This document shows, piece after piece, positions 53,560-61,946 of a stretch of 64,000 bases of DNA (position 1 is its first letter; every line of letters starts with the position of its first letter). The notes beneath the pieces are model-generated. The model searched no databases, was not told the origin of the DNA, and saw only the letters and a list, made by a program, of their open reading frames with translations. The position numbers and the translations under genes were made by a program. This stretch comes from Hymenobacter terrestris (lineage in GTDB: Bacteria; Bacteroidota; Bacteroidia; Cytophagales; Hymenobacteraceae), in NCBI RefSeq assembly GCF_013377905.1, contig NZ_JABKAV010000009.1, forward strand, positions 1 through 64,000, written 5' to 3'.

Positions 53560-53625
53560 AGAGAGAAGTAGGCAAAAAAGAAAGCAACAGACGGCTGGCA
53601 GCACTGGGTACTGCGTAGCCGGCCG

Positions 53626-53633
53626 CAAAAGTA
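53626..53633 (-). promoter_or_regulatory. Promoter box for the ABC-F gene (TACTTTTG)
   Basis: An exact TAnnTTTG match on the minus strand, 66 bases before the ATG at 53559. Confidence 0.5.
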
Positions 53634-53856
53634 CGGAAATTGCCCTCGCCGTTGCATTATCGGGACGTACGCTACGGCAGAAGGGCAAAAAATAGCAATA
53701 AATGACAACCAGCCACCCATCAAGCTTGTATAAAGTGAGACAGAGCTTTTCCGGGCCGTCTAAAGCCAACATGCTACTTGGCTCGACTGGTTCCTGCGCT
53801 GATCCGCCAAAGCCCACCATTCCTGTTTTTACACCTTACCCTTTGATGCTCGTTTT

Positions 53857-54330
53857 ATGGCTGATTCCACAATTACTCCCGAAACCAACGGCGTCCGCTA
53901 CGGTCTCTATACATCAGTAGGCATGATGGTGTACTTCGTTGCTGCTTCGTTTATCAACCTGACCGAACGCATCGAATTTAGCTTCCTGAACGGCTTGATA
54001 CTGGCCGTAGGGGTGTGCTTTGCCATTGTGCGCTTCAAGCGCAGCCGCGACGGCCGAATGGCTTATTTAGCGGGTTTTGGTACTGGTATTATTACGGCGC
54101 TTATTGCCTCCATCGCCTTTGGTTTATTCTTTATTCTTTACGCTGGCGTCATCAACCCCGGTATCATGGATGGCCTGCAGGCCCAGGATCTGTTCGGCTA
54201 CGATCTGTCGGTAACCATTGCCTTCCTTGCCATCATTCTGCAGGGAGCTATGTCGGGCATGATAATTTCGCTCATTGCCATGCAATACTTCAAGAGCCCC
54301 GAACACCAGCCCATGACAGGCCTGGAGTAG
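53857..54330 (+). CDS. DUF4199 family membrane protein
   Basis: The 157-residue protein has four membrane helices: about 16-33, 44-60, 69-97 and 121-144. The pattern is that of DUF4199, common in Bacteroidota: a short polar N-terminus, YGLYTSVGMMVYF, the block MAYLAGFGTGIITALIASI after a charged turn (KRSRDGR), and a last helix with IILQGAMSGMIISLI. Function is unknown. It is a single gene between the ABC-F gene, which is divergent, and the third Spy-like paralogue, with a clear terminator. Confidence 0.88.
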   Translation: MADSTITPETNGVRYGLYTSVGMMVYFVAASFINLTERIEFSFLNGLILAVGVCFAIVRFKRSRDGRMAYLAGFGTGIITALIASIAFGLFFILYAGVINPGIMDGLQAQDLFGYDLSVTIAFLAIILQGAMSGMIISLIAMQYFKSPEHQPMTGLE

Positions 54331-54350
54331 GCCGGTGTTCAGCCAAAGCG

Positions 54351-54397
54351 GGTAATGCAAGCTATGCGCAATGGCTTGTATTACCTTTTTTTATTTT
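54351..54397 (+). terminator. Rho-independent terminator of the DUF4199 gene
   Basis: A 12-bp stem with one G-T pair (54351-54362 with 54374-54385) is followed by TTTTTTATTTT. The remainder of the gap to 54665 is AT-rich and holds a short GAACC-AATT-GGTTC hairpin near 54600-54613, but no gene. Confidence 0.88.
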
Positions 54398-54665
54398 AAT
54401 GAATTGACATTCAGTATTTTGTAAGCTGTTTGATGCATTTCGTCAACTGGTAGAATCAGTAAAGTGGGTTATTACAGGAAGATATAATAAATACATTATT
54501 CTAATATATAGTTTGTTTAAAATGATACAAGGGGGCATTAATGTGGCTTTTTTTTTATATTATTGTATGATGGATATGGGGCTGATGGAATTTTCTGTAG
54601 AACCAATTGGTTCTGCTACCAGCTGGGTTCATTAGCCTCCCCGCCCTACAGCAAGCACACTTATT

Positions 54666-55061
54666 ATGAAAGCGCTTTTCTTTACTCTCCTCTTCATTGC
54701 TAGCCTGGGCTCGGTAGCGCAGGCCCAAAAGCAAGAGCACCATGCCGAACGACCTGATGGTATCGACCAGACAGTTGTGCAGGCTGAGGCGCTAACTCGG
54801 CAGATGACGGCGCAACTACACCTGAACGAAGGGCAGATTGCCCGCCTTTACAAGGTCAACACCATTAAAGTAGCCCAAGCTGATGAAATTCAGTGGCTGC
54901 ACCATCAGAACCCGGTGCAGATGCAACAGGCACTCTCAGAGCTGCAGTCGCATTACGATGCCGAGTGCAGCCGCATTCTGACCCCTACGCAGCTCAGCCT
55001 CATGCGTGGGCCGCAGCCTGCTCCAGCCCCGCAACCAGACACCGATGGCGGGCTAGGATAA
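54666..55061 (+). CDS. Spy/CpxP-like secreted protein, paralogue 3
   Basis: The 131-residue product has a signal peptide (MKALFFTLLFIASLGSVAQA). Its mature part matches the pair at 38.5-39.4 kb: QAEALTRQMTAQLHLNEGQIARLYKVN, a central polar helix, LSELQSHYDAECSRIL and a true LTPTQLSL motif. It ends in a Pro-rich tail (PQPAPAPQPDTDGGLG) that the other two lack. The helical EGQ block and the closing L-x-P-x-Q are in the same order and spacing in all three. A periplasmic chaperone-like or stress-buffer role is inferred. The long AT-rich leader is similar in composition to those of the other two. Confidence 0.72.
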   Translation: MKALFFTLLFIASLGSVAQAQKQEHHAERPDGIDQTVVQAEALTRQMTAQLHLNEGQIARLYKVNTIKVAQADEIQWLHHQNPVQMQQALSELQSHYDAECSRILTPTQLSLMRGPQPAPAPQPDTDGGLG

Positions 55062-55099
55062 ATAAGGTATCTGCAGAAGCCAGCTCTAGCAGCCAATCC

Positions 55100-55142
55100 A
55101 ATTCCGGCCGCTTCCGATTTTAACTCGGGAGCGGCCGGAATT
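55100..55142 (+). terminator. Hairpin terminator of paralogue 3
   Basis: An 18-bp stem with one mismatch (55100-55117 with 55125-55142) is followed by TTTTGTTG. It ends 81 bases after the stop. Confidence 0.75.
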
Positions 55143-55279
55143 TTGTTGTACCACGACGAAAAGGCTGATTGCGCACCGGTTTCGGGAGGTTACTCGTGCG
55201 CGGAAGAGAAACGCTTCAGATCCGACATGGTATCGGGAAGGCCGTCTATTAAGATATATAGAAGATTCGTCCCGTTTAA

Positions 55280-55681
55280 TTATTGGGTTTGCACGGGCAG
55301 AATAACCTCTGTAACGGTGCCAGTAGCGCCGCTACGCAACATCACGCGGTTGGTAGCGGCCCGTGGATGACTGGGGGCGCATTGCGCGCCCGGGGCTACA
55401 TAGTAGATGTATATTTTGTCACTCTGCTCGCCCAACTCCTCCTCATCCGGATGCCCCAGCAGTTCTGTTATATCATTAATGCGCGCCTCAAACAGATCTG
55501 AACGGTGCTTTTCGAGGATTGGTAAAAGCGTAGCGCGCTGCCCACGGCAGCCGTAGGGGTCGGCGCGCCAAACAGCGGCATCGAAACCGGGCAGGCTTGG
55601 CAGCGCGTGGCCACAGCCAGAAAGAGCAAACAACGCCGCTGGGAGTAGCAGCCAGGATAAGCACAATGCAGGGATTTTCAT
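55280..55681 (-). CDS. Lipoprotein of unknown function
   Basis: The 133-residue product has a lipoprotein signal ending in the lipobox LSGC (Cys near residue 23). The mature part has FDAAVWRADPYGCRGQRATLLP, the pattern EARINDITELLGHPDEEEL, and a strand-rich end (DKIYIYYVAPGAQC, RVMLRSGATGTVTEVIL). The small-domain shape, with a D-x-x-x-LLGxPD motif before strands, is like outer-membrane lipoproteins of the SmpA/BamE kind, but the match is weak. It is a single gene; the gap 55143-55279 shows nothing else. Confidence 0.72.
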   Translation of the reverse strand: MKIPALCLSWLLLPAALFALSGCGHALPSLPGFDAAVWRADPYGCRGQRATLLPILEKHRSDLFEARINDITELLGHPDEEELGEQSDKIYIYYVAPGAQCAPSHPRAATNRVMLRSGATGTVTEVILPVQTQ

Positions 55682-55808
55682 GAGCAGGAAAACCAGGAAG
55701 CCGGGGGCAGTTTTGCAGAAAAGATGCTAATTTTGAACTGACCCCGATTGTGGGACATTGCAAGGTACCGCCAAATTCTCTGCTTCCCGTAACGCTCACT
55801 GCAGGCCC

Positions 55809-56663
55809 ATGACGAAGTTGCCGACGCTGACCGCCGGATTTATCCTGACCTTATTCAGCAGTTTCACCCCTGCCGGGCGAGTTTCGAGTGCGCCAGGGGC
55901 TGCTCCCGCCGAAGCAGTGGCTGTAGTACCTGCCAGTTTTCGCCCCAATCTGTTGGTGCCCTCGCTACTGAATCCGGCTGAGCGCACAAGTTACCTGGCT
56001 GCTTTTGAGCAGCATGTGGCTCGTACTTACCTTCGGGCCGGGCTGATGGGGGCCGCGCTGCCGCTGCCCGTGTATCGGCAGGCGCTGCTGGGCTTCTACA
56101 ACCTGCAGCAGCAAGGCCAGATCCAGGCCGGCACCCGCACCCTCACTATTGCCGATTTCAGCCAGTCGAGCAACCGCGAGCGGCTGTGGGTGGTTGATGT
56201 GACCGAAGGCCGGCTGCTGCATCATACACTGGTGGCGCACGGCAAGAATACAGGGGAGGAATTCGCCCGCAATTTCTCCAATGTGGAGGGTTCCGAGAAA
56301 AGCAGCCTGGGCTTCTACGTTACCGGCCCCACTTACCAAGGCAAGCACGGCCTGTCGTTGCGGCTGCAGGGCGTAGATGCGGGCTACAACACCAATGCCC
56401 GCACCAGAGCAATAGTAGTGCATGGGGCCGATTATGTGAGCAAGGCCTTTGCCAGCCAGCACGGCCGGTTGGGGCGCAGCCAGGGCTGCCCAGCGCTGCC
56501 GGCCGCCGAATCGGCCGCCATTATCCGGACGATAAAGGGTGGCACAGTGCTCTACATTCACGGTCCGGCGCAGGTTAGCTACCGCTCGAACCTGCTGGAA
56601 CTGGATGCCGCATTAGTGGCTTTCGCCCGTGAGCAGCAGCGTTTGACCTCGCGGCCGGGCTAA
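55809..56663 (+). CDS. Murein L,D-transpeptidase catalytic domain family protein
   Basis: The 284-residue protein has a signal peptide (LPTLTAGFILTLFSSF) and a catalytic domain of the YkuD_2 type (about 110-270). The domain holds LWVVDVTEGRLLHHTLVAHGKNTG split around its His, SSLGFYVTG, IVVHGADYV and the active-site SQGCPALP with the nucleophilic Cys. Enzymes of this fold form 3-3 crosslinks or attach proteins to peptidoglycan. This subgroup of Bacteroidota is mostly untested. The ATG at 55809 is placed at the signal peptide. It stands alone, converging on a small membrane protein gene. Confidence 0.88.
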   Translation: MTKLPTLTAGFILTLFSSFTPAGRVSSAPGAAPAEAVAVVPASFRPNLLVPSLLNPAERTSYLAAFEQHVARTYLRAGLMGAALPLPVYRQALLGFYNLQQQGQIQAGTRTLTIADFSQSSNRERLWVVDVTEGRLLHHTLVAHGKNTGEEFARNFSNVEGSEKSSLGFYVTGPTYQGKHGLSLRLQGVDAGYNTNARTRAIVVHGADYVSKAFASQHGRLGRSQGCPALPAAESAAIIRTIKGGTVLYIHGPAQVSYRSNLLELDAALVAFAREQQRLTSRPG

Positions 56664-56682
56664 CCCTGGCCCAGGTATCAGA

Positions 56683-56754
56683 CCGCACGTCGTTCAACAC
56701 AAAGCCCGCCGCCGGTACGTACCGGTGGCGGGCTTTGTGTTGAACGACGTGCGG
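56683..56754. terminator. 72-bp near-perfect palindrome between convergent genes
   Basis: Arms of 36 bp (56683-56718 and 56719-56754) differ at one pair and meet at GTAC with no loop. It has the same total length and layout as the palindrome at 48670-48741, but no sequence in common, and lies 20 bp after one stop and 5 bp before the other. Confidence 0.85.
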
Positions 56755-56758
56755 GCGC

Positions 56759-56953
56759 TTAGGTCCGGTCGCTGGTTGTGCGTACCAGATTGATGCCGGC
56801 AAGGAAGAATATAAGGCCCACAACAAAAGGTACCAGTGAATTCATTTTGCTCAGGCCCATGCCCCCAATCTGCAGGAAGGCCAGTGCCGCCCATATAATG
56901 CCAACAATGCCGAGGACGGTAAGAATGCTGCCAAAAGTGCGTTTCTGATTCAT
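56759..56953 (-). CDS. 64-residue two-helix membrane protein
   Basis: The small protein has two membrane helices (about 8-28, ILTVLGIVGIIWAALAFL, and 40-57, LVPFVVGLIFFLAGINL) joined by a Gly/Met-rich loop. The N-terminus is basic (MNQKRTF) and the tail is polar (RTTSDRT). No family is recognised with confidence. The ATG at 56953 gives a compact frame with no room for extension. It is a lone gene and converges on the L,D-transpeptidase-like gene. Confidence 0.75.
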   Translation of the reverse strand: MNQKRTFGSILTVLGIVGIIWAALAFLQIGGMGLSKMNSLVPFVVGLIFFLAGINLVRTTSDRT

Positions 56954-57129
56954 AATCGGGGAGAAGAAGGGTGAAGGAGGGGAAACCCGAACGGGAAAGA
57001 GGTCGGTACGGAGCCTGATACGTGACCCGGGTAGTATAAGGTTTAGGCCAGGGGCGCAACCCTAGCCGCGTGGCCGCGTTACGAAACGCCAACAACCTCC
57101 CTTTCTTCCAATCCTTTTTCTCTCCTGCT

Positions 57130-57939
57130 ATGCGTGGTAACATCCGCTACCTGCTGGCCCTGTTGATGGCCGCGTTTGCTTTCATTCCCTATTACTGCAA
57201 CACCCAGAAAAACGAGGTGACCGGCGAGGTGCAGCACGTCAATATGTCGGCCGATCAGGAAATTGCCCTCGGCCTGCAGGCCGCCCCCGAAATGGCGGCC
57301 CAGTACGGCGGTCTGCACCCCGATCAGGAGGCCCGCGCTGCAGTAGAGCGTATCGGGCAGAAAATTGTGCAAAGCACCAAAGCCAGCCAGACGCCTTACC
57401 AGTTCAAATTTCATCTGCTGGCCGATGAGAAGACCATTAATGCATTTGCCCTGCCCGGCGGCCAGATTTTCATCACGGCCGGCCTGCTGAAAAACCTGAC
57501 CACTGAAGGCCAGGTGGCCGGCGTGCTGGCCCACGAAATCGGGCACGTAGTAGCCCGGCACTCGGCCGAACAGGTGGCCAAGTCGAAGCTGACCAACGGC
57601 CTGACCGGGGCCGCCGCCATTGGCCTCTACGACCCCGAGCGGCCCGGTACGGCCGCCAGTGCCGCCGCCGCCGCCATGGTAGGTAAGCTGCTGACGATGC
57701 GCTACGGCCGTGAAGATGAGCTGGAAGCCGACCGGCTGGCCGTGGACTTCACGCCCCCTGCCGGCTACGATCCGCGTGCCATGCTGCAGGTAATGGAAGT
57801 GCTGGACCGCGGCAACGGCAGCGGCAACCCGCCCGAATTCCTGAGCACCCACCCCAACCCCGGTAACCGAATCCAGGAAATTCAGCGCGATATTCAGTCC
57901 GATTTTCCGCAGGGGCTGCCGGCCGGCCTCAAGCCGTAA
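57130..57939 (+). CDS. M48-family zinc metallopeptidase
   Basis: The 269-residue protein has an N-terminal hydrophobic signal (YLLALLMAAFAFIPYY), followed by a Cys near residue 23 that could be lipidated, although the context is not a clear lipobox. The peptidase core has HEIGHVVARHS (zinc site HExxH) near residue 140 and the third ligand Glu in EDELEADRLAVDF. NAFALPGGQIFITAGLL precedes the site, as in BepA/LoiP-like enzymes. It probably degrades misfolded envelope proteins. The start at 57130 sits at the signal; the longer frame from 57070 is unlikely. A hairpin lies downstream. Confidence 0.92.
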   Translation: MRGNIRYLLALLMAAFAFIPYYCNTQKNEVTGEVQHVNMSADQEIALGLQAAPEMAAQYGGLHPDQEARAAVERIGQKIVQSTKASQTPYQFKFHLLADEKTINAFALPGGQIFITAGLLKNLTTEGQVAGVLAHEIGHVVARHSAEQVAKSKLTNGLTGAAAIGLYDPERPGTAASAAAAAMVGKLLTMRYGREDELEADRLAVDFTPPAGYDPRAMLQVMEVLDRGNGSGNPPEFLSTHPNPGNRIQEIQRDIQSDFPQGLPAGLKP

Positions 57940-57970
57940 TTACGGCGCGCGTTCCGCTCTTTTTTCGCTT

Positions 57971-58010
57971 ACACGAATATAGCCGGCAGCCTAGCCGGCT
58001 ATATTCGTGT
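57971..58010 (+). terminator. Hairpin between the M48 gene and the lipid kinase gene
   Basis: A perfect 17-bp stem (57971-57987 with 57994-58010) closes a six-base loop. It has no T-run after it, so it may stop or slow transcription only in part. Confidence 0.65.
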
Positions 58011-58061
58011 AGAGCCAACAGCCATCTGGACTTCGCCATAGGCCTCTGCTACCGATACGCT

Positions 58062-59000
58062 ATGAAAACCGCATCTTCGGGTCCGTTGCAGCGGTTGCTG
58101 TTCGTGCTCAACCCCATATCGGGCGACATCAATAAAAGCCAGCTTCGCGACACCATTGCCGCGTACTGCGCCGAACGGGGCCGCCAGGCCGAGTTTTTTG
58201 ACACGGCCGGCGAGCAGGACCTGGACCGCCTGCGCCACCTGCTGACTGCCGCCCAGCCGCCCGATGCCGTGTTTGCCGCCGGTGGCGACGGCACGGTGAG
58301 TATGGTAGCCGAGGCGCTGGCGGGCAGTGTGGTGCCGCTGGGCATTCTGCCCCTGGGCTCGGGCAACGGCATGGCTAAAGACTTGGGCATTCCGCTCGCC
58401 CTGACCGACGCGCTGGCCCTTACCTGGCAGCACGACATCCGGCAGTTGGACACGTTGCGGGTGGGCGGTCGGTTCACGGTGCACTTAGCCGATATGGGCT
58501 TCAATGCCTGCGTGGTAAAGCGCTTTGCCGAAGGCGACGTGCGTGGCCCCGGCGCTTACGTACGCATTGCTACCCAGGAGTATGGTAGCTACGAGCCCGG
58601 TACCTACCACATCGAAACCGAGCACGAAAACTGGCAGGGGGATGCCTTTATGCTCACCATTGCCAACGCCAATACCTTTGGCAGCAACGTGGTTATCAAC
58701 CCCGACCGGGAACTGGACGACGGGCAATTTGAAATATGCCTGATTGCGCCCTTCCCAGGGAGGGCGGCCCCCGGCCTGCTCTATCGCCTGTACACCAGTG
58801 ATTTTGATAGTTCGGACTACACCCACCGCCTGAGCTGCCACCGCGCCCGCATTACGGTGCCCGGTGCCAGCGAAGTGCTGGTACAGCTGGATGGCGAGCC
58901 GTATATGCTCTCCTGTCCGGTCGAAATCAGCCTGCAGCCGCGCAGCCTGCGGGTGCTGGTGCCGCCCGTTATGGCCGTGGCACCTCAGCCGCGTCTGTAG
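58062..59000 (+). CDS. Diacylglycerol/sphingosine-kinase-like lipid kinase (YegS/BmrU type)
   Basis: The 312-residue protein has the DAGK catalytic domain at the front: LLFVLNPISGDINKSQL, FAAGGDGTVSMVAEAL with the nucleotide-binding GGDGT near residue 69, and LGILPLGSGNGMAKDLGIP. A C-terminal beta-sandwich follows. It should phosphorylate a membrane lipid. Length and motifs are normal for the family. The 3' end overlaps the end of the convergent metallophosphoesterase gene by 32 bases, so both coding strands are in use there. Confidence 0.92.
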   Translation: MKTASSGPLQRLLFVLNPISGDINKSQLRDTIAAYCAERGRQAEFFDTAGEQDLDRLRHLLTAAQPPDAVFAAGGDGTVSMVAEALAGSVVPLGILPLGSGNGMAKDLGIPLALTDALALTWQHDIRQLDTLRVGGRFTVHLADMGFNACVVKRFAEGDVRGPGAYVRIATQEYGSYEPGTYHIETEHENWQGDAFMLTIANANTFGSNVVINPDRELDDGQFEICLIAPFPGRAAPGLLYRLYTSDFDSSDYTHRLSCHRARITVPGASEVLVQLDGEPYMLSCPVEISLQPRSLRVLVPPVMAVAPQPRL

Positions 59001-60192
59001 CACCAGCCGCTGGTTCGGGGGCCGCGCTCGGACCAGGGCTGAGCTGCAGCCGGAATACCTCGGGCGTGCCCGTGGGGGTTTCGTAGGTGCGAAGCCAGGT
59101 TTCGTGGGGGCCATAGAAGTCCAGCCCAAAAAAGCCTTGGTGCTCGTGCACAAAGGTGGCCTGCCCCCCGGCCTGTACGAAGGCCGTTTTACTACCGGCC
59201 CCGCTCACCAGGTAGTGGCCTCCGCTACGCTCAAAATACTGCAGGTTATGGTCGTGGCCGGCGGCGTAAATAACGCCGGGGAATTCGTGGAGTACCCGCA
59301 GCAGCCGGCGGCGCATTCGGCGGTAGCGGGGGTGGGCCATGTCTTCGGCCGCGCCCACCGTTTTGCGGTACAACGGCAGCAGCGAGCCAATGAACGGTAG
59401 CGGAACATACGCCCGCTTATTGACCGTAGTGAGCGGAAACACGTGCTGCTTGGCGGTAAACTTGCCCCCATGCAGGGCATTGGAGTACAGCGGATGGTGT
59501 CCGGCCACCAGCACCTGCTGATGACGGTTAGCTTGCAGCAGCGCCCGCAGCTGGCGGAAGGGTCGCCACGCATCGGCCGCCGGCCGGGGGCCATTCTGCA
59601 CCCACCACTGGGTATTAAGCACAATCAGGAGCAGGCCCTCGGCAAGCTGCAGGCTCACCGGGCCAGGGGCACCATCAACAGGCAGAAAGTGAGCTGTGGG
59701 CAGATGCTCGCGCACATAGGCCTCCTGGCGGCGCAGGTACTCCCAGCCATCGGAGCGGCCCTTGTTCCAGTCGTGGTTTCCGCTGAGCAGTACCACCCGA
59801 CCATCGAACCGGCCCAATGCCGCCAACAGAGCGTTAAAACGGGCCTCGGCAGCAGCCCGACCGGAGGCGTAGGGGGCCGGCAGTCCCACCGGATAAATAT
59901 TGTCGCCGAGCAGCACTACCGTACCGGCCGGGCCGGCATCCCGCTGCCATTGTTCGAGCAGCTGCAGCACGGGGTCGGAGCCATCGGTGGCCAAGGCGCC
60001 AACGTCGCCGAGCAGGGCCACCCGGTGGTAAGGCTCGCGGCTGGGCTGGGACCGACTCGCCCAGTTATGGGCGCTGGGGGCCACGTAGGGACGGCGGCGG
60101 TAATTTCGCTCCTGCATGTAGCGCCGGGCCAGCCACAGGGTTAGCAGCCCGGCCAATGCAAGTAAGGCGTAAAAGAAGTAGTCGATAGTCAT
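58969..60192 (-). CDS. Metallophosphoesterase
   Basis: The 407-residue protein has one N-terminal membrane helix (about 3-20, DYFFYALLALAGLLTLWLA) and a metallophosphoesterase domain (about 55-330). The metal motifs are in the expected order: LLGDVGA near residue 60, VLLGDNIYPVG, LLSGNHDWNKG, VAGHHPLYS and AAGHDHNLQY. The C-terminal 70 residues include a Pro-rich tail (PGPSAAPEPAAGATDA). The substrate is not clear; purple-acid-phosphatase-like and calcineurin-like enzymes share these motifs. The end overlaps the lipid kinase gene, tail to tail. Confidence 0.9.
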   Translation of the reverse strand: MTIDYFFYALLALAGLLTLWLARRYMQERNYRRRPYVAPSAHNWASRSQPSREPYHRVALLGDVGALATDGSDPVLQLLEQWQRDAGPAGTVVLLGDNIYPVGLPAPYASGRAAAEARFNALLAALGRFDGRVVLLSGNHDWNKGRSDGWEYLRRQEAYVREHLPTAHFLPVDGAPGPVSLQLAEGLLLIVLNTQWWVQNGPRPAADAWRPFRQLRALLQANRHQQVLVAGHHPLYSNALHGGKFTAKQHVFPLTTVNKRAYVPLPFIGSLLPLYRKTVGAAEDMAHPRYRRMRRRLLRVLHEFPGVIYAAGHDHNLQYFERSGGHYLVSGAGSKTAFVQAGGQATFVHEHQGFFGLDFYGPHETWLRTYETPTGTPEVFRLQLSPGPSAAPEPAAGATDAAEVPRP

Positions 60193-60273
60193 CAGTTTAT
60201 GCCTGAAAGACGGAGCCGCATACGGGAGCTGGGCCTCTTTCAGTGGCTGCTATTATCAACTACGTATCGAACC

Positions 60274-60906
60274 CTAAAAAGTAGGTGGCGTAAGATTTTT
60301 GAAGTGGCCGTTGAGGCGCACGCGCTCCTTAAGGCGCTCAGTTTCCTGCAGTACGGGCAGAATGTGCTCGAGGTGGCGAAGCGCCATTATCTGCCGCTCG
60401 GCTTCAGTATCAGCCTCCAGTAGCTCGTATTCCTGCTCGGTACTCATGCCCAACTGGTGGGCTACATCGTAAATGCGGAAGCCGTCGGGCAAGTCGAGAA
60501 ACAAGCGGCGCAGGCCCAGAATGCCATAGAGTTGCTCAATCAGCACACGGGTGCGGGCGTGCAGGGCCGGGTCGGCGTCCCGGTCATCGGTCAGGTCGCG
60601 CACGGTAGCTCCGGCATAGAGCTTACCGGGCAGCTCGCGCTGAAAATCGTCCATTTCAAACACCCCAATAGCTTTGGTCCGGATGTCGAGCTCGCCCGAA
60701 GGATAGTTCTTTTCCACATCTAAAAGGCGCACCTCAGTACCGCGGCGGCTTACGCCCCCGTTCAGATAGGGCGTAATACCGAAGGTAATGCCCTCCATCA
60801 GGCAGTCGCGCACCAACTGCCGGTAACGGGGCTCGAAGATGTGCAGATTGAGCTTTTCGCCGGGAAATACGACCAGATTAAGCGGAAACAGAGCGAGTTG
60901 ACGCAT
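60274..60906 (-). CDS. LON peptidase substrate-binding-domain protein
   Basis: The 210-residue product is a stand-alone N-terminal domain of the Lon type: LALFPLNLVVFPGEKLNLHIFEPRYRQLV split at PLNLV, GITFGITPYL, and a helical C-terminal half with RTRVLIEQLYGILG. It lacks ATPase and peptidase parts. Such proteins are common in Bacteroidota and are thought to bind misfolded or specific protein substrates, but their role is not proven. It is a lone gene divergent from mtgA. Confidence 0.92.
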   Translation of the reverse strand: MRQLALFPLNLVVFPGEKLNLHIFEPRYRQLVRDCLMEGITFGITPYLNGGVSRRGTEVRLLDVEKNYPSGELDIRTKAIGVFEMDDFQRELPGKLYAGATVRDLTDDRDADPALHARTRVLIEQLYGILGLRRLFLDLPDGFRIYDVAHQLGMSTEQEYELLEADTEAERQIMALRHLEHILPVLQETERLKERVRLNGHFKNLTPPTF

Positions 60907-61058
60907 AAAGCAAGCGGGGAGAATAGGAGATGCTGGAGCAGGAAGCTACGGGCCCAGTAGCGTAATAACAATGCCAGTACCCAAATATTCCCGGCCCGGC
61001 CGGCGCTTTATTTGGTAGGTTGCAGCGGTTGGGGTACAGGGTTAGCGCAAAGAGCCAC

Positions 61059-61066
61059 TATTTTTG
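61059..61066 (+). promoter_or_regulatory. Promoter box for mtgA (TATTTTTG)
   Basis: An exact TAnnTTTG match; transcription from it would start near 61073, which rules against any mtgA start codon upstream of that point. Confidence 0.5.
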
Positions 61067-61113
61067 CCCCAACTTCAAAGTCGGGTGAAAGCCTTTTCCA
61101 AGCTGTTGAGCGC

Positions 61114-61857
61114 GTGAGAGATTTTAAACAGATTGCCCGCCGGACGGGCCGGATAGCCCTGCAGGTGCTGGCCGTGGCCTTTCTGACCTCGGTGGCCTGG
61201 GTGCTGCTGTACCGTTGGGTGAGCCCGCCCGCCACCTGGCTGATGCTCGACCGCCGGGCCCACGCCCCGGTTGGCCTAGGCTACCACGGCATCCGCGAAG
61301 CCAACCGCCGCATTCAGTACGACTTCAAAAGTCTGGCCGACGTATCGTCCGAGCTGCCGCTGGCTCTGGTGGCGGCCGAAGACCAGCGGTTTCTGCTGCA
61401 CCACGGCTTCGATGGCGACGCACTGCTAAAGGCGGCCAAATCGAACCTGAGCGGCAGCAAGCAGCTGCGCGGCGGCAGCACTATTACGCAGCAGGTGGCC
61501 AAAAATGTGTTTCTATGGCAGGGCCGCAGCTATGTGCGCAAGGCCGCCGAGGCCTACTTTACCTTGCTCATCGAGCTGCTATGGGACAAGCGCCGCATTA
61601 TGGAAATGTACCTGAACGTGGCCGAAATGGGCGACTGTATTTTCGGGGCTGAAGCCGCCTCGCAGGCCTATTTTGGCAAGCCGGCTGCTAGGCTAAGTGC
61701 CGCCGAGGCCGCCCTTTTGGCCGGTGTACTGCCCAACCCGCTCCGTTTCCGGGCCAGCAACCCGGGGCCCGTCGCCCGCTCCAAGCAGCGCCGGGTACTG
61801 CGCCGAATGCGCGCCCTACGCGGCACCGAATACGTGCGGGAGCTAATGGGAAAGTAA
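61114..61857 (+). CDS. mtgA: Monofunctional peptidoglycan glycosyltransferase
   Basis: The 247-residue GT51 enzyme polymerises lipid II into glycan strands. It has an N-terminal membrane helix (about 13-32, IALQVLAVAFLTSVAWVLLY). The catalytic domain has VAAEDQRFLLHHGFD (general base Glu), RGGSTITQQVAKN, KRRIMEMYLNVAEMG and AALLAGVLPNPLRF. It has no transpeptidase domain, so it is the stand-alone form. GTG at 61114 is taken as the start, because a promoter box at 61059-61066 places the transcript start just before it; the frame is open back to 61012, but that part is unlike coding sequence. Confidence 0.92.
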   Translation: MRDFKQIARRTGRIALQVLAVAFLTSVAWVLLYRWVSPPATWLMLDRRAHAPVGLGYHGIREANRRIQYDFKSLADVSSELPLALVAAEDQRFLLHHGFDGDALLKAAKSNLSGSKQLRGGSTITQQVAKNVFLWQGRSYVRKAAEAYFTLLIELLWDKRRIMEMYLNVAEMGDCIFGAEAASQAYFGKPAARLSAAEAALLAGVLPNPLRFRASNPGPVARSKQRRVLRRMRALRGTEYVRELMGK

Positions 61858-61864
61858 GCTAGTC

Positions 61865-61914
61865 AATTAACGAACCGGATGCTGAGCGGAGCCGAAGCAT
61901 CCGGTTCGTTAATT
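61865..61914 (+). terminator. Hairpin terminator of mtgA
   Basis: A perfect 19-bp stem (61865-61883 with 61896-61914), with a loop GAGCGGAGCCGA, is followed by AATTATTCC. It begins 8 bases after the stop. Confidence 0.75.
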
Positions 61915-61946
61915 AATTATTCCAGTCCAGTTAAGTCCCGTTCGCC

